Positions 51,581 to 60,055 of a stretch of 64,000 nucleotides of DNA are shown here, in pieces. This DNA is from Salinirubrum litoreum (GTDB lineage Archaea > Halobacteriota > Halobacteria > Halobacteriales > Haloferacaceae). Positions within the stretch are counted from its first letter, which is position 1. Every line of letters begins with the position of its first letter. The translations under genes were made by a program, and so were the position numbers. The notes beneath the pieces were generated by a model. The model ran no database searches, was not told the origin of the DNA, and saw only the letters and a program-made list of their open reading frames with translations. Where the stretch lies: positions 558,001 to 622,000 of the forward strand of contig NZ_JAJCVJ010000001.1 in NCBI RefSeq assembly GCF_020567425.1, in the 5' to 3' direction.

Positions 51581-53119
51581 TTACTCCAGCAGGCGCACCA
51601 GCGCCAGTAGCGACACCAGCGTCAGCGTCAGCGCGAGTGTCGCCCGCCAGTCGCCGACGCTCGAGAAGCCGCCGACCGGGCCGAGCAGGTACACCGCGAC
51701 CAGTGCGACCGCGACACCGGCCCCGGCGACCAGCGTGGAGCCAGTCAGGTGAACCAACTCGGCGTCGCGCGTCTCGCCGTCACGACCGACAGACAGGCCC
51801 AGTCCGGTCGCGTGGTCGCCGAAGTCCCAGACCAGCATCGCACCTGCGACCCCCAGCACGACCACCAGCGGTGTGCCACCGAGCGCGCCGACACCCAGTG
51901 CGGCCGCGAACAGCGTCACCGCCGCGAGCGTGAAGCCGCGTGCCCGCGCCGACAGCCCCGGCGCGGCCGAGGCGAACAGGACACCACCCAGCGCGAGCAT
52001 CGCGCCGGTCACGGCGACCGTCAACCCACCGAGGACCATCACCGACGGCCCGAGCAACTCGGTACTCGCCCGCAGTTGCCCCGGCGGGAGTCGCGTCGTC
52101 ACCGCCCGCGCGACCGGCGGGATCGCCAGCGGAACACCGACGAACAGGGTGACGAGCAGGCCGGCTCCGGCCAGCGAGACGGTCTCGGCGGGGTCGGGAC
52201 CGGCGACCGATCGGACCGACCCGATCGTCGGTCCGGCGAGCGCGACCGTCCCGGCGGCCAGCGTCCCGACCACGAGTGGGACGTGGAGCACGCCAGACTG
52301 GAGCAGGAACCGAACCGCGTCGCCGACGACCGGCACGACCGAGAGAACCCACGCGAACGTCTCCGGTGCGTATGCCGCCAGCACCGCCTGTAGGCCGAGT
52401 GCGGTCCAGTACCCGCGCGGGACCGCCCACACGTCGAGCGCGAGCGTCTCCAGTGGCTCGGTCCCTCGGGCCACCGACTCGGGTGCGTATCGCTCGACCA
52501 CCGGGAGTGCCATCGCGGTCGCCACCCCGAAGGCGAGCGCGAACACCTGCACGAGCAGGAGGGCAGTGAGTTCGTTCAGCGCGACGAGCCACGCGAGCGA
52601 GTCGGCACCGAACCGGGCGACCGCGAGGACGGTCCCGGTCGTCACCCCCGCGAGAACCAGTACGCCGCCGACCAGTGCCAGTCCGGACCACCAGAACGAC
52701 CGGGTCAGCGATCCGGTCGCCTCGGTGTCGAAGCCGACCGACGCGTCGACAGCACTGGTCGCCACCGCGAGTCCGACCGCCGCACCGACCAGCGCGGCCG
52801 AGCCACCGGCCGCGACCGCCCCACCGACCAGCAGTCCCGATCCGAGCAGTCCGAACAGGCCGCCGCGCACGGTCGCCGCGTTCCCGCCGGTCTCGACGTC
52901 CGCCACCGCCACGCCGAGCAGGAGGCCCCCGAGTGCGCTCCCGGAGACAGCCAGCGGCGCGCCCACAGCCCAGCCGAGCACGACGCCGGCGACGACGGCG
53001 ACCGCGACCGCCAGTCGCCCGCCGACGTGTGTCGGCGCGTTCGGTAGTTCCGGGTCGGGCCCCTCGTCGGTCGTCGCCGTCTCCTCGGCCGACCCACGTG
53101 CCGCGTCGGTCGTCGTCAC
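51581..53119 (-). CDS. Multi-spanning membrane protein, DUF7519-like
   Basis: 512 residues with about 12 predicted membrane helices from residue 35 to the end (for example VVAGVVLGWAVGAPLAVSGS and VFALAFGVATAMALPV) and an acidic 30-residue cytosolic N-terminus. It is the last gene of a four-gene operon with DUF58 and is recalled as DUF7519. I chose the GTG at 53119, which overlaps the DUF58 stop as GTGA, rather than the GTG at 53128. It is probably a membrane partner of the DUF58 protein. Enzymatic motifs are absent. Confidence 0.72.
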   Translation of the reverse strand: MTTTDAARGSAEETATTDEGPDPELPNAPTHVGGRLAVAVAVVAGVVLGWAVGAPLAVSGSALGGLLLGVAVADVETGGNAATVRGGLFGLLGSGLLVGGAVAAGGSAALVGAAVGLAVATSAVDASVGFDTEATGSLTRSFWWSGLALVGGVLVLAGVTTGTVLAVARFGADSLAWLVALNELTALLLVQVFALAFGVATAMALPVVERYAPESVARGTEPLETLALDVWAVPRGYWTALGLQAVLAAYAPETFAWVLSVVPVVGDAVRFLLQSGVLHVPLVVGTLAAGTVALAGPTIGSVRSVAGPDPAETVSLAGAGLLVTLFVGVPLAIPPVARAVTTRLPPGQLRASTELLGPSVMVLGGLTVAVTGAMLALGGVLFASAAPGLSARARGFTLAAVTLFAAALGVGALGGTPLVVVLGVAGAMLVWDFGDHATGLGLSVGRDGETRDAELVHLTGSTLVAGAGVAVALVAVYLLGPVGGFSSVGDWRATLALTLTLVSLLALVRLLE

Positions 53120-54783
53120 GCGGACCACCGCCTGCGGGCCGCGTCGAGACTGCTGCGCAGCGGCCGGTCGGGCGACCAGTCCGCCACGCGGGAGCCGTGC
53201 TCCCGGAGCGATTCGAGTCGCCGCGCCCGATCGATTCCCGCGACCGTCCCGCCGGGACTGTCGCCGGTCACGTCCGGACTGACGACCGTGACCGCGTGAC
53301 CGTAAGCCGTGAATCGCCGGGCGACGTCGACCGCGTGCTCGTCGACCACCGGCGAGACGAACAGCACCTGCGCGTCGTCGGGGAGCGACCGCCGGAGTCG
53401 CCGGAAGGGCCGACTTCCGGACAGTCGCATCACGGCCGGGTCGTCGGTGTCGAGGTCGCCACCGAACAGTCTCGCCGCCCGGAGTGCGACCGTCTCGCCC
53501 GTGCCGGGCGCCAGGTAGCCGCCGTCCTCGCCGTAGGTCGCCACCCCGACCCGGTTCGTCTCCGCACAGAGTTCGTCGATCAATCGGACGGCGGCGTACT
53601 TTCCGAGTTCGACGCCGTCGAGACTCTCGTCGTCGGGCGCGACCTGTGCGTCCTCCCGGGTGTCCACGACCACGACGACCGTCGCCGCCCGGTTCTCGCG
53701 GAAGTCGATGGTCGTCAGTTCGTTCGACCGGGCGTACCGCTTCCAGTCGACCCGGCTCATCGGATCACCGGGCTGGTACTGGCGGGTCGAGTAGAACTCC
53801 ACACCCTCGCCGCCGGCGTCGGTCGGCACGCGGCCCGCGTACTGGATCGTCTGGCCGGTCAGCGGGACGCGGTCCACACCGGCACTGCACGTCACCTCGA
53901 TCCCGAGGTCTGCGGTGATCCGGCGCTCGCCGGTCCCGCTGACGTTCCGAGCGACGACCGCGAGGTCGCCGAACTCGTGGTCGCCGCGTCGGGCCGCCAG
54001 CCGATACGAGAACGTCGTCGACTCCCCCGGTCGCAGACTCGCCGAGTGGCGGGGCGTCCCCGACACGACCGGCATCCGGGCCGGCGCGCCGTCGGCGATC
54101 CGCACGTCCGCGAGGGGCCGAGACCCGACGTTCTCGACCGTCACGCTCACCGTGACCTCGCTACCCGGTTTCGGCGCGCCGGTGTCGATCCGACGCTCCA
54201 CGTCGAGTTCGACGGCCGGCGGGCGCGTCGCGTAGCCGTAGAGCGCGAACGCCAGCGGGACGACCCCGGCGACGAACGCGGCGGTCGTCCCCGTCAGGAC
54301 GCCGGCCGCACCGGCGACGAGTCCGGCGGTCAGGCCGATCCCCCAGCGATCCACGCCGACGGGAGTGCCGTCGTCCGGCCCGACCGAGACACTCGCCGCG
54401 ATCTCACCGTCGCCGTGTGCGCGCCGGTCGGCCAGCAGGCCGAGTTCGGCCGTGAGGTCCTCGCGCTCGGCGTCGGTGTCCCCGGACCCGACAGCCGCCG
54501 GTTCGGCGTCCGGTCCGGTCGAACCGCTCCCGGTTCCGCTACTCGGTGCCTGTCCCGTCGTCGTGCCTCCGGTCCGGGTCGCGTCCGGCGGGTCGTCGTC
54601 CTCCGTCACCCACTCCGGAGCCGCGACACCGGCATCGGTTGCCAGATCGGCCTCGGAAGTCGCGTCTGTGGATTCGGACTCGGTCACGGAGTTCTCGGGG
54701 TCGATATCGGCGACTGATTCCTCGGATTCCGTCCCGGAGGCCGACTCCTCGGCCGTCTCTCCCACGAGTTCGCGGTCGCTCAT
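53116..54783 (-). CDS. DUF58 (VWA-like) membrane protein
   Basis: Residues 1-135 are an acidic Ser/Thr-rich disordered region. Two membrane helices lie near residues 150-190, a DUF11-like beta segment (VTVSVTVENVGSRPLADVRI) follows, and the DUF58 signature YQPGDPMSRVDWKRYARS is near residue 340. After that a VWA-like fold begins VVVVDTRED. DUF58 proteins usually work with a MoxR AAA ATPase in cell-surface quality control. The MoxR gene is not in this window. 555 residues; ends overlap both neighbours by four bases. Confidence 0.88.
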   Translation of the reverse strand: MSDRELVGETAEESASGTESEESVADIDPENSVTESESTDATSEADLATDAGVAAPEWVTEDDDPPDATRTGGTTTGQAPSSGTGSGSTGPDAEPAAVGSGDTDAEREDLTAELGLLADRRAHGDGEIAASVSVGPDDGTPVGVDRWGIGLTAGLVAGAAGVLTGTTAAFVAGVVPLAFALYGYATRPPAVELDVERRIDTGAPKPGSEVTVSVTVENVGSRPLADVRIADGAPARMPVVSGTPRHSASLRPGESTTFSYRLAARRGDHEFGDLAVVARNVSGTGERRITADLGIEVTCSAGVDRVPLTGQTIQYAGRVPTDAGGEGVEFYSTRQYQPGDPMSRVDWKRYARSNELTTIDFRENRAATVVVVVDTREDAQVAPDDESLDGVELGKYAAVRLIDELCAETNRVGVATYGEDGGYLAPGTGETVALRAARLFGGDLDTDDPAVMRLSGSRPFRRLRRSLPDDAQVLFVSPVVDEHAVDVARRFTAYGHAVTVVSPDVTGDSPGGTVAGIDRARRLESLREHGSRVADWSPDRPLRSSLDAARRRWSA

Positions 54784-55631
54784 CGACTCACCTCACGAGC
54801 GTCGGCAGCGGACTCGGCCGGCGACGACGTATCGGAGTCCGGTTCCGTCGCGCTCCGTCCGCGCCGAGACTCACCGCGCAGGTCGCGAAGCGCGACGAGT
54901 TCGGCGACCGTCACCTCGACGTTCCGGTCGAACCCCTCGCCGGAGAGCCAGTCGCGGAGCCGCGTCCCGAGCGGGAGTTGCGGGGGCCGGACACCGTCAC
55001 TCCCGCGACCGGGGACGCCGGCGAGAAACGCGCCGGCTCGCTGTGCGTCGGTCCACTGGCCGGTGTTCACGAGTCGTTCTGCCGCCGAGCGGTCGATCCG
55101 TCTGGTGTCGATCAGCGTCTCGACGACCGCGCTCCTGAGCTGTCGGCGCGCCTCCCGACGGTTGTAGCGCCGCCGCCACGCGACGACCTCGTCGCGGTCG
55201 TCGTTCTCGGCCGCGAGCGTCACGTCGATCTCACGACCGGCGACGCTTCGCGCCCACGCGGTCTCCGTCGGCGTCACGCGGTCGAACCACTCGTCGTCCG
55301 GTTCGGTGGGGTCGTCGGGTCCGCCGGTCGGGACGACCGTCACGGCGGCGTACAGCACCGTGACGACGCCCAGCAGGACGACCGCGCCACGGTTCGCCAG
55401 CAGTCCGCGACCGACCGCTTCGAGCAGGCCGGTCGGGAGGAGCCACGGCGCGAAGACGAGCAGGCCGGCCAGCAGGAGTCCCCCGACGCCGATGCCGCCG
55501 AGTAGCGTCTCGCGGTTGGTCCCGAGTGCGTTGCGCACCCACCCGGTGAACCGACCGGCGAGTCGGGAGAGGGAGGGCGGAGTTCCCGCAGAGCCGCTCT
55601 CTCTGCCGGCACCCGGCGATCTGCGGCTCAC
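54780..55631 (-). CDS. DUF7269-like two-helix membrane protein
   Basis: 283 residues. Two membrane helices at about residues 46-68 (IGVGGLLLAGLLVFAPWLLP) and 82-101 lie between a basic-to-neutral N-terminus and a helical cytosolic domain (residues 115-240) with RRRYNRREARRQLRSAVVET. Recalled as DUF7269, which accompanies DUF58 genes in haloarchaea. GTG start at 55631 overlaps the DUF4129 stop as GTGA, and its own stop overlaps DUF58. It is likely a structural member of the same membrane complex. Confidence 0.7.
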   Translation of the reverse strand: MSRRSPGAGRESGSAGTPPSLSRLAGRFTGWVRNALGTNRETLLGGIGVGGLLLAGLLVFAPWLLPTGLLEAVGRGLLANRGAVVLLGVVTVLYAAVTVVPTGGPDDPTEPDDEWFDRVTPTETAWARSVAGREIDVTLAAENDDRDEVVAWRRRYNRREARRQLRSAVVETLIDTRRIDRSAAERLVNTGQWTDAQRAGAFLAGVPGRGSDGVRPPQLPLGTRLRDWLSGEGFDRNVEVTVAELVALRDLRGESRRGRSATEPDSDTSSPAESAADAREVSR

Positions 55632-56680
55632 GAGTCACGCACCTCCAGATGCTGGCGGATGGCCGCGATGGCCTCGCGGGCCGACTGGACCCGCAGTTCG
55701 GAGGAGGGGTAGTCCCCGTACCGCACTTCCCGGAAGACCGTCGTCAGGGTCTCGACCGCGTCCGCCGGGAAGCCCTGTTCGACTGCGGCGCGGGCGAAGT
55801 CGGCCGGCGTCGCGGCCCGGCGGTGGCGGACGCGGACCTCGTCTGTCATCGCGTCCCACGCCTCCTCGATGTCTGGCGGTCCCGGATCGACCGGCTCCTG
55901 ATCGGGGTCGGTCCCCGCACCCGCCGACGACCGCTCGTCGTCGTCCGACCCCCAGTTGCGACTCGTCACGCCACTGCCGATGCTCGCCAGCGCGCCCGAC
56001 AGGGAGAACAGTCCGTCGAGTCCCCGACCGAGACCGCCGAGTCCCTGCGCGAGTGCGCTCGGGACGCCGACGACCGCGACCTCTAAGCCGCGAGCGATCC
56101 CGCGCCCGCCGGCCGACAGCGCCGACCCGACCCCGTCGGCCAGTGAGGAGAGCGCGTCCACGGTCGGCGACAGCGAGGTCCCGACACCGAGGACGAACAG
56201 CATCGACTGGCGGGGGAGCTCCGCGAGCAGGGCGGGGAGTCCGCCGTCCGGCAGTCGAGCCTCGTCGATCGGAAGCAGACCGAGCAGTGGGTAGCGCCGA
56301 CCCCGGTGGTGTCGGACGCCGGCGAGGAGGAGGACACTGCCGCCGCCGAGGGCGAACAGCCAGAGGATCGCTCCCCAGTTCAGCGACGGTGCGTCGCCGG
56401 TGTCCGGCGGAATCGGCGTGTCTGTCGCCGTCGCGTTCGGCTCCGGCGTGTCGGTCGGCGTCGGGGTGTCGGTCGTCTCGTCGCCGGGGTCGGTCGGCGT
56501 CGGTGTCGGTGTCGATACGGGTGTCTCGGTGCCACCGGTCGGATCGCCCGGAAGCGTCGGTCCCCCGGCGTCCCGGCTGGGGTACGACCCGAAGCCGGTC
56601 GCGGGGAACAGCGAGGCCCCGAACAGGACCGCGACCACACAGAGGAGGGCGAGGGCGGCGCGCTGGCGGTCGTATGCCAC
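55628..56680 (-). CDS. DUF4129-domain membrane protein
   Basis: First gene of the DUF58 operon. Residues 8-28 form a membrane helix, followed by a Thr/Pro stalk (STPTPTPTDPGDETTDTPTP), so the N-terminal part faces outside. A second helix lies near residue 105 (LNWGAILWLFALGGGSVLLL), then a helical hairpin region. The C-terminal DUF4129 domain is EEAWDAMTDEVRVRHRRAAT to RYGDYPSSELRVQSAREAIA. GTG at 56680 is preferred to a TTG at 56710. 350 residues. DUF4129 occurs in transglutaminase-type and MoxR operons. Confidence 0.75.
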   Translation of the reverse strand: MAYDRQRAALALLCVVAVLFGASLFPATGFGSYPSRDAGGPTLPGDPTGGTETPVSTPTPTPTDPGDETTDTPTPTDTPEPNATATDTPIPPDTGDAPSLNWGAILWLFALGGGSVLLLAGVRHHRGRRYPLLGLLPIDEARLPDGGLPALLAELPRQSMLFVLGVGTSLSPTVDALSSLADGVGSALSAGGRGIARGLEVAVVGVPSALAQGLGGLGRGLDGLFSLSGALASIGSGVTSRNWGSDDDERSSAGAGTDPDQEPVDPGPPDIEEAWDAMTDEVRVRHRRAATPADFARAAVEQGFPADAVETLTTVFREVRYGDYPSSELRVQSAREAIAAIRQHLEVRDS

Positions 56681-56815
56681 GTTGCCAGGCCGTTTTCGGC
56701 GCGCAGGCAAATGCTTTTCCTACGTGGAGCGTGTCGGTGCGAAAGAAGCACTGTCGGTCGCGACGTCGACCGATCTTCGCCCTCGCCGACCCCCGCACAC
56801 CGACCCACACCGACA

Positions 56816-57964
56816 ATGTCGCCCGACGCACCTCCCACGACCGCCGACCCCTCCACCCGCGACCGCCACGCCGACGACGCGACCGACCTCCGGCGTCGTG
56901 TCGTCGTGACACTGCTCGCCGTGCTCGCTATCGACACCGCGTTCGTCCTCGTCGTCACGGCGCTTCTCTCGCCGTGGCTGCGACCCATCGGGGACGCGCT
57001 CGTCGCCGCACTCGGCGTGCCGGGGACCCCGACCGCAGTTCGCTGGCTGGCGGTCGTGGTCCCATGCGTCGCGCTGTTCGCGTGGGCACAGCTCCGATAC
57101 ACCCGGCGGGAACTGCTCGCCGAGGTCGACGCCGACCCGATCACCGCCGAGTCGCATCCCGCGCTCCACGACCGCGTGGCCCGACTCGCACAGCAGGGCG
57201 GAACGACCCCGCCGACGGTCGCGGTCGCCGACAGTCCGGTCCCGAACAGCCTCACGGTCGGTGGCCTCCGGGACGCGACACTCGTCGTCTCGACCGGCCT
57301 GCTGGAGACGCTGGACGACGAGCGACTCGACGCGGTGCTGGCGCACGAACTCGCACACGTCCGGAACCGGGACGCGGCCATCCTCACGCTGGCGACGTTC
57401 CTGCCGGCAGTGGCGGGCGGCGAGGCGTCGTTTCTCGGCGTCCTCTTTCCGGCGTCGTGGAGCGACGGCGCACGGAAGGCGACGGTCGTCGTGGGACTGC
57501 TCGCACTGTTCGTGGTCGGTGCGGTCGTCTTCGACGGACCAGTGGGGGCGGGCTACCTCGTCGGTGTCGCCGGCCTCGTCGGGTTCTCGCTGGTCTTCGG
57601 CGGTGTGGCACTCGGCGTGGCGGCCGCCCCGGTGGTCACGCTCGGCCGGCGACTCTCCCGGGCCAGGGAGTTACAGGCCGACCGCGCCGGGGCACTGCTG
57701 ACCGGGAACCCGAGCGCGCTGGCCGACGCGCTGGCGACGCTCGACGCCTCGGTCGCGGACACACCGGCCGACGACCTGCGGACGACCGCCTCGATCAGGG
57801 AGCTCTGTCTCCTCCCGCACGGCTTCGACGACGCAGTGTCGAGCGAGGGCGTCGGCGACTCACTCGCCGGCGGGGTACCGGTCTCGATCCGGAGCCACCC
57901 GCCGACCGAGGAGCGTATCGCGCGACTCCGCGACGTCGCGCGGGCACTCGAGTCGGGTGGGTGA
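56816..57964 (+). CDS. M48-family membrane zinc peptidase (HtpX-like)
   Basis: Integral-membrane protease for membrane-protein turnover. The zinc motif LAHELAHVRNRD (HExxH) is near residue 177, and the third ligand lies in ARELQADRAGALL near 286. Membrane helices flank it: about residues 28-50, 70-90, and a pair between 215 and 270. PVPNSLTVGGLRDATLVVS is the substrate-side strand. 382 residues. The ATG at 56816 is supported by the family N-terminus. It is divergent from the DUF4129 operon, and both act at the membrane, so shared control is possible. Confidence 0.9.
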   Translation: MSPDAPPTTADPSTRDRHADDATDLRRRVVVTLLAVLAIDTAFVLVVTALLSPWLRPIGDALVAALGVPGTPTAVRWLAVVVPCVALFAWAQLRYTRRELLAEVDADPITAESHPALHDRVARLAQQGGTTPPTVAVADSPVPNSLTVGGLRDATLVVSTGLLETLDDERLDAVLAHELAHVRNRDAAILTLATFLPAVAGGEASFLGVLFPASWSDGARKATVVVGLLALFVVGAVVFDGPVGAGYLVGVAGLVGFSLVFGGVALGVAAAPVVTLGRRLSRARELQADRAGALLTGNPSALADALATLDASVADTPADDLRTTASIRELCLLPHGFDDAVSSEGVGDSLAGGVPVSIRSHPPTEERIARLRDVARALESGG

Positions 57965-58034
57965 GACGCGCCACAAGACACAACTCTCGTGGCTCCGAAG
58001 ATCGACCGATGTACGCGAGTCTGGAGAGCCAGCC

Positions 58035-58217
58035 ATGATCACGAACCGCGAGATCAAGAGCGAGGCGCTGCTGGACGAGGCGCTGACCGAGATCGTCCAG
58101 AGCGCCCGCGAGAACGAGATCTCCGACCAGCGACTGGCCGAGACGCTGTTCGACACGGCCGAGGCGGTCGCCAACGGCGAGTTCGAGGCGAGCGAGCGAG
58201 CGCAGTCCGAAGAGTGA
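58035..58217 (+). CDS. Small acidic helical protein, unknown
   Basis: 60 residues, MITNREIKSEALLDEALTEI and so on to an Asp/Glu-rich end. Two amphipathic helices are predicted. A longer frame from 57957 has no family-like N-terminus. It follows the M48 gene by 70 bases and may be in its transcript. I do not recognise the family. Confidence 0.5.
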   Translation: MITNREIKSEALLDEALTEIVQSARENEISDQRLAETLFDTAEAVANGEFEASERAQSEE

Positions 58218-58293
58218 GTGACGCGGTGCCGGAGACTCGTCGACGTCTGCGCGAGAGAACCGTCCGTGTCGGTCGCAGTCGTTCTCGTCGGTG

Positions 58294-58767
58294 TCAGCGC
58301 CAGTCCTCGTCGTCGTGGTCGGTGCCGGTCGACCCCTCGAAGGAGATGGCGGAGGGGGGCCGCCCGGCGGCGTCGAGAATCTCGTCGGAGACTTCGATGG
58401 GACAGTCGACCCGCACTGCGAGTGCGATGGCGTCGCTCGGCCGGGCGTCGAAGACGAACCGCTCCACCTGACCGTCCTCGTAGCGTTCGGCGTCGACCTT
58501 GGCGAAGAAGGTCCCCTCGGAGAGGTCGTCGATCCGGACGCGGTCGACCGCGCCGCCGAACTCCGTCACCATGTCGACGAGCAGGTCGTGTGTGAGGGGG
58601 CGCTCGAACTGCTCGCCCTCCATCGCCAGTCGGATCGCGTTCGCCTGGTCCTCGGTGACGAAGATCGGGAGCAGTTCCTCGCGCGCCGAGAGGACCACCG
58701 CCGGGACGTTGTTGCCGTCCGCACCGATCCCCATGCCGATCCCTCGCACCTCGGCAGTGTGTGACAT
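58294..58767 (-). CDS. Bifunctional-nuclease-family protein (DUF151)
   Basis: 157 residues. PAVVLSAREELLPIFVTEDQANAIRLAMEG and the later FDARPSDAIALAVRVDCPIEVSDEILDAAG are the two blocks of the DUF151 fold; the second contains the RPSDAIALA signature. Plant relatives have DNase and RNase activity, but the archaeal function is untested. The ATG at 58767 begins at MSHTAEVRGIG. ACAACTATTCG about 33 bases upstream is a weak promoter candidate. Confidence 0.87.
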   Translation of the reverse strand: MSHTAEVRGIGMGIGADGNNVPAVVLSAREELLPIFVTEDQANAIRLAMEGEQFERPLTHDLLVDMVTEFGGAVDRVRIDDLSEGTFFAKVDAERYEDGQVERFVFDARPSDAIALAVRVDCPIEVSDEILDAAGRPPSAISFEGSTGTDHDDEDWR

Positions 58768-58924
58768 ACCCGTAGTTCGTCGTGCCGGTACGAATAGTTG
58801 TTCCCGGTCACGGTGGTCGACCCGGCGGAGTAGTCGCCTCTGTCTGAGTGGTCCTCGTCCCTCCGAGTCCACTCGGCGGGTCGGTGTCGAAAGAGCCGTA
58901 TCCCCGGCGCGAGAGTAGCCACCG

Positions 58925-59767
58925 ATGACACACCCGGTCGCGGAGTCGGCACCGATCCGCGTCATGAGCTTCAACGCCCGCGTCCACGTGCCGGAGGACG
59001 GGAAGGACACGTGGCCCGAACGCGCCGAGGGGGTCGTCCGCCTCGTCCGCTACCACGCGCCCGACGTGGTCTGCTTCCAGGAACTCGCACCCCACCAGTA
59101 CGACTTCGTCCGCGACCGACTCGACGGCTACGACTGGGTCGGTGCCGGCCGACGCGACGGAGCCGGCAACGGCGAACACGTCCCGGTCGGTGTCGATCCC
59201 GAGCGACTCCGCGTCACCGACCACGAGACCTTCTGGCTCTCCGAGACGCCGGACGAAGCGGGGAGCGTCGGCTGGGACGCGACCTACCCCCGGATCGTCA
59301 CCCGCGTCTCGCTGGTCGAGACAGAGTCGGACGACGCCGACGCGCCGCCCACCGACGCCGCCGCGACCGACCCCGTCCACGTCGCCAACACCCACTTCGA
59401 CCACGAAGGCGTCGAGGCCAGAGCCGAGAGCGCGCGGGTCGTCCGCGACCGACTCGCGGACCTCGACGGGCCGACCGTCCTGTTGGGCGACTTCAACTGC
59501 GAACCCGACAGCGTTCCGTACCGCCGACTCGTCGCGGACGAGGGAGAGACACCGGGGTTCGACGACGCTCGACGGCTCTCCCGCGAGGGCTGTCTCGGCC
59601 CGGAACACACGTTCCACGAGTTCACCGGCGACCCGACGATCCAGATCGACCACGTGTTCGTCCGGGACTGTTCGGTCCTCCGGCACGCGACCCTCGCGGA
59701 CCGGATCGACGACGACCGCTACCCCTCGGATCACTTCCCGCTGGTCGCCGACCTCCTGCCGGACTGA
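58925..59767 (+). CDS. Endonuclease/exonuclease/phosphatase-family hydrolase
   Basis: Cytosolic metal-dependent phosphodiesterase or phosphomonoesterase of 280 residues. RVMSFNARV near residue 12 carries the Asn, VVCFQELAPHQYDF the metal Glu, HVANTHFDHEG a His-Asp region, LLGDFNCEPDS the Asp-x-Asn, and YPSDHFPLVADL the terminal SDH. The catalytic set is complete. The substrate could be DNA, a lipid phosphate or an inositol phosphate. Divergent from the DUF151 gene. Confidence 0.87.
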   Translation: MTHPVAESAPIRVMSFNARVHVPEDGKDTWPERAEGVVRLVRYHAPDVVCFQELAPHQYDFVRDRLDGYDWVGAGRRDGAGNGEHVPVGVDPERLRVTDHETFWLSETPDEAGSVGWDATYPRIVTRVSLVETESDDADAPPTDAAATDPVHVANTHFDHEGVEARAESARVVRDRLADLDGPTVLLGDFNCEPDSVPYRRLVADEGETPGFDDARRLSREGCLGPEHTFHEFTGDPTIQIDHVFVRDCSVLRHATLADRIDDDRYPSDHFPLVADLLPD

Positions 59768-59814
59768 CGCCTCACAGGGGCGAGGCGGCGGTCACCGGTC
59801 GATTCGCCAGACGA

Positions 59815-60027
59815 TCACTTCTCGATGCGCCAGAGACCGAGTTTCTCGGCGACCGACCGCACGAACAGGTACGCGACCAGCAGCGCCGCCGCCGCGAACA
59901 GCGGGCCAGCGAGCAGTCGCGCAGTCCGGTACGGGAGCACGATCCGCGAGAAGCCGAGGACGACGAACCCCGCGAGGATCAACCCGAAGGCGAGTCCCGA
60001 GAGGCGGACGAAGCGGTCGGGTGTCAC
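59815..60027 (-). CDS. Small two-helix membrane protein
   Basis: 70 residues from GTG. Helices lie at residues 10-30 (GLAFGLILAGFVVLGFSRIV) and 38-58 (LLAGPLFAAAALLVAYLFVR). A basic tail ends the protein (AEKLGLWRIEK). It follows the geranylgeranyl-reductase-like gene by 28 bases and is likely cotranscribed. I know no function. Haloarchaeal small membrane proteins often accompany membrane-lipid enzymes. Confidence 0.6.
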   Translation of the reverse strand: MTPDRFVRLSGLAFGLILAGFVVLGFSRIVLPYRTARLLAGPLFAAAALLVAYLFVRSVAEKLGLWRIEK

Positions 60028-60055
60028 GGCTCGTCACCACCCGGTACGGACGACC

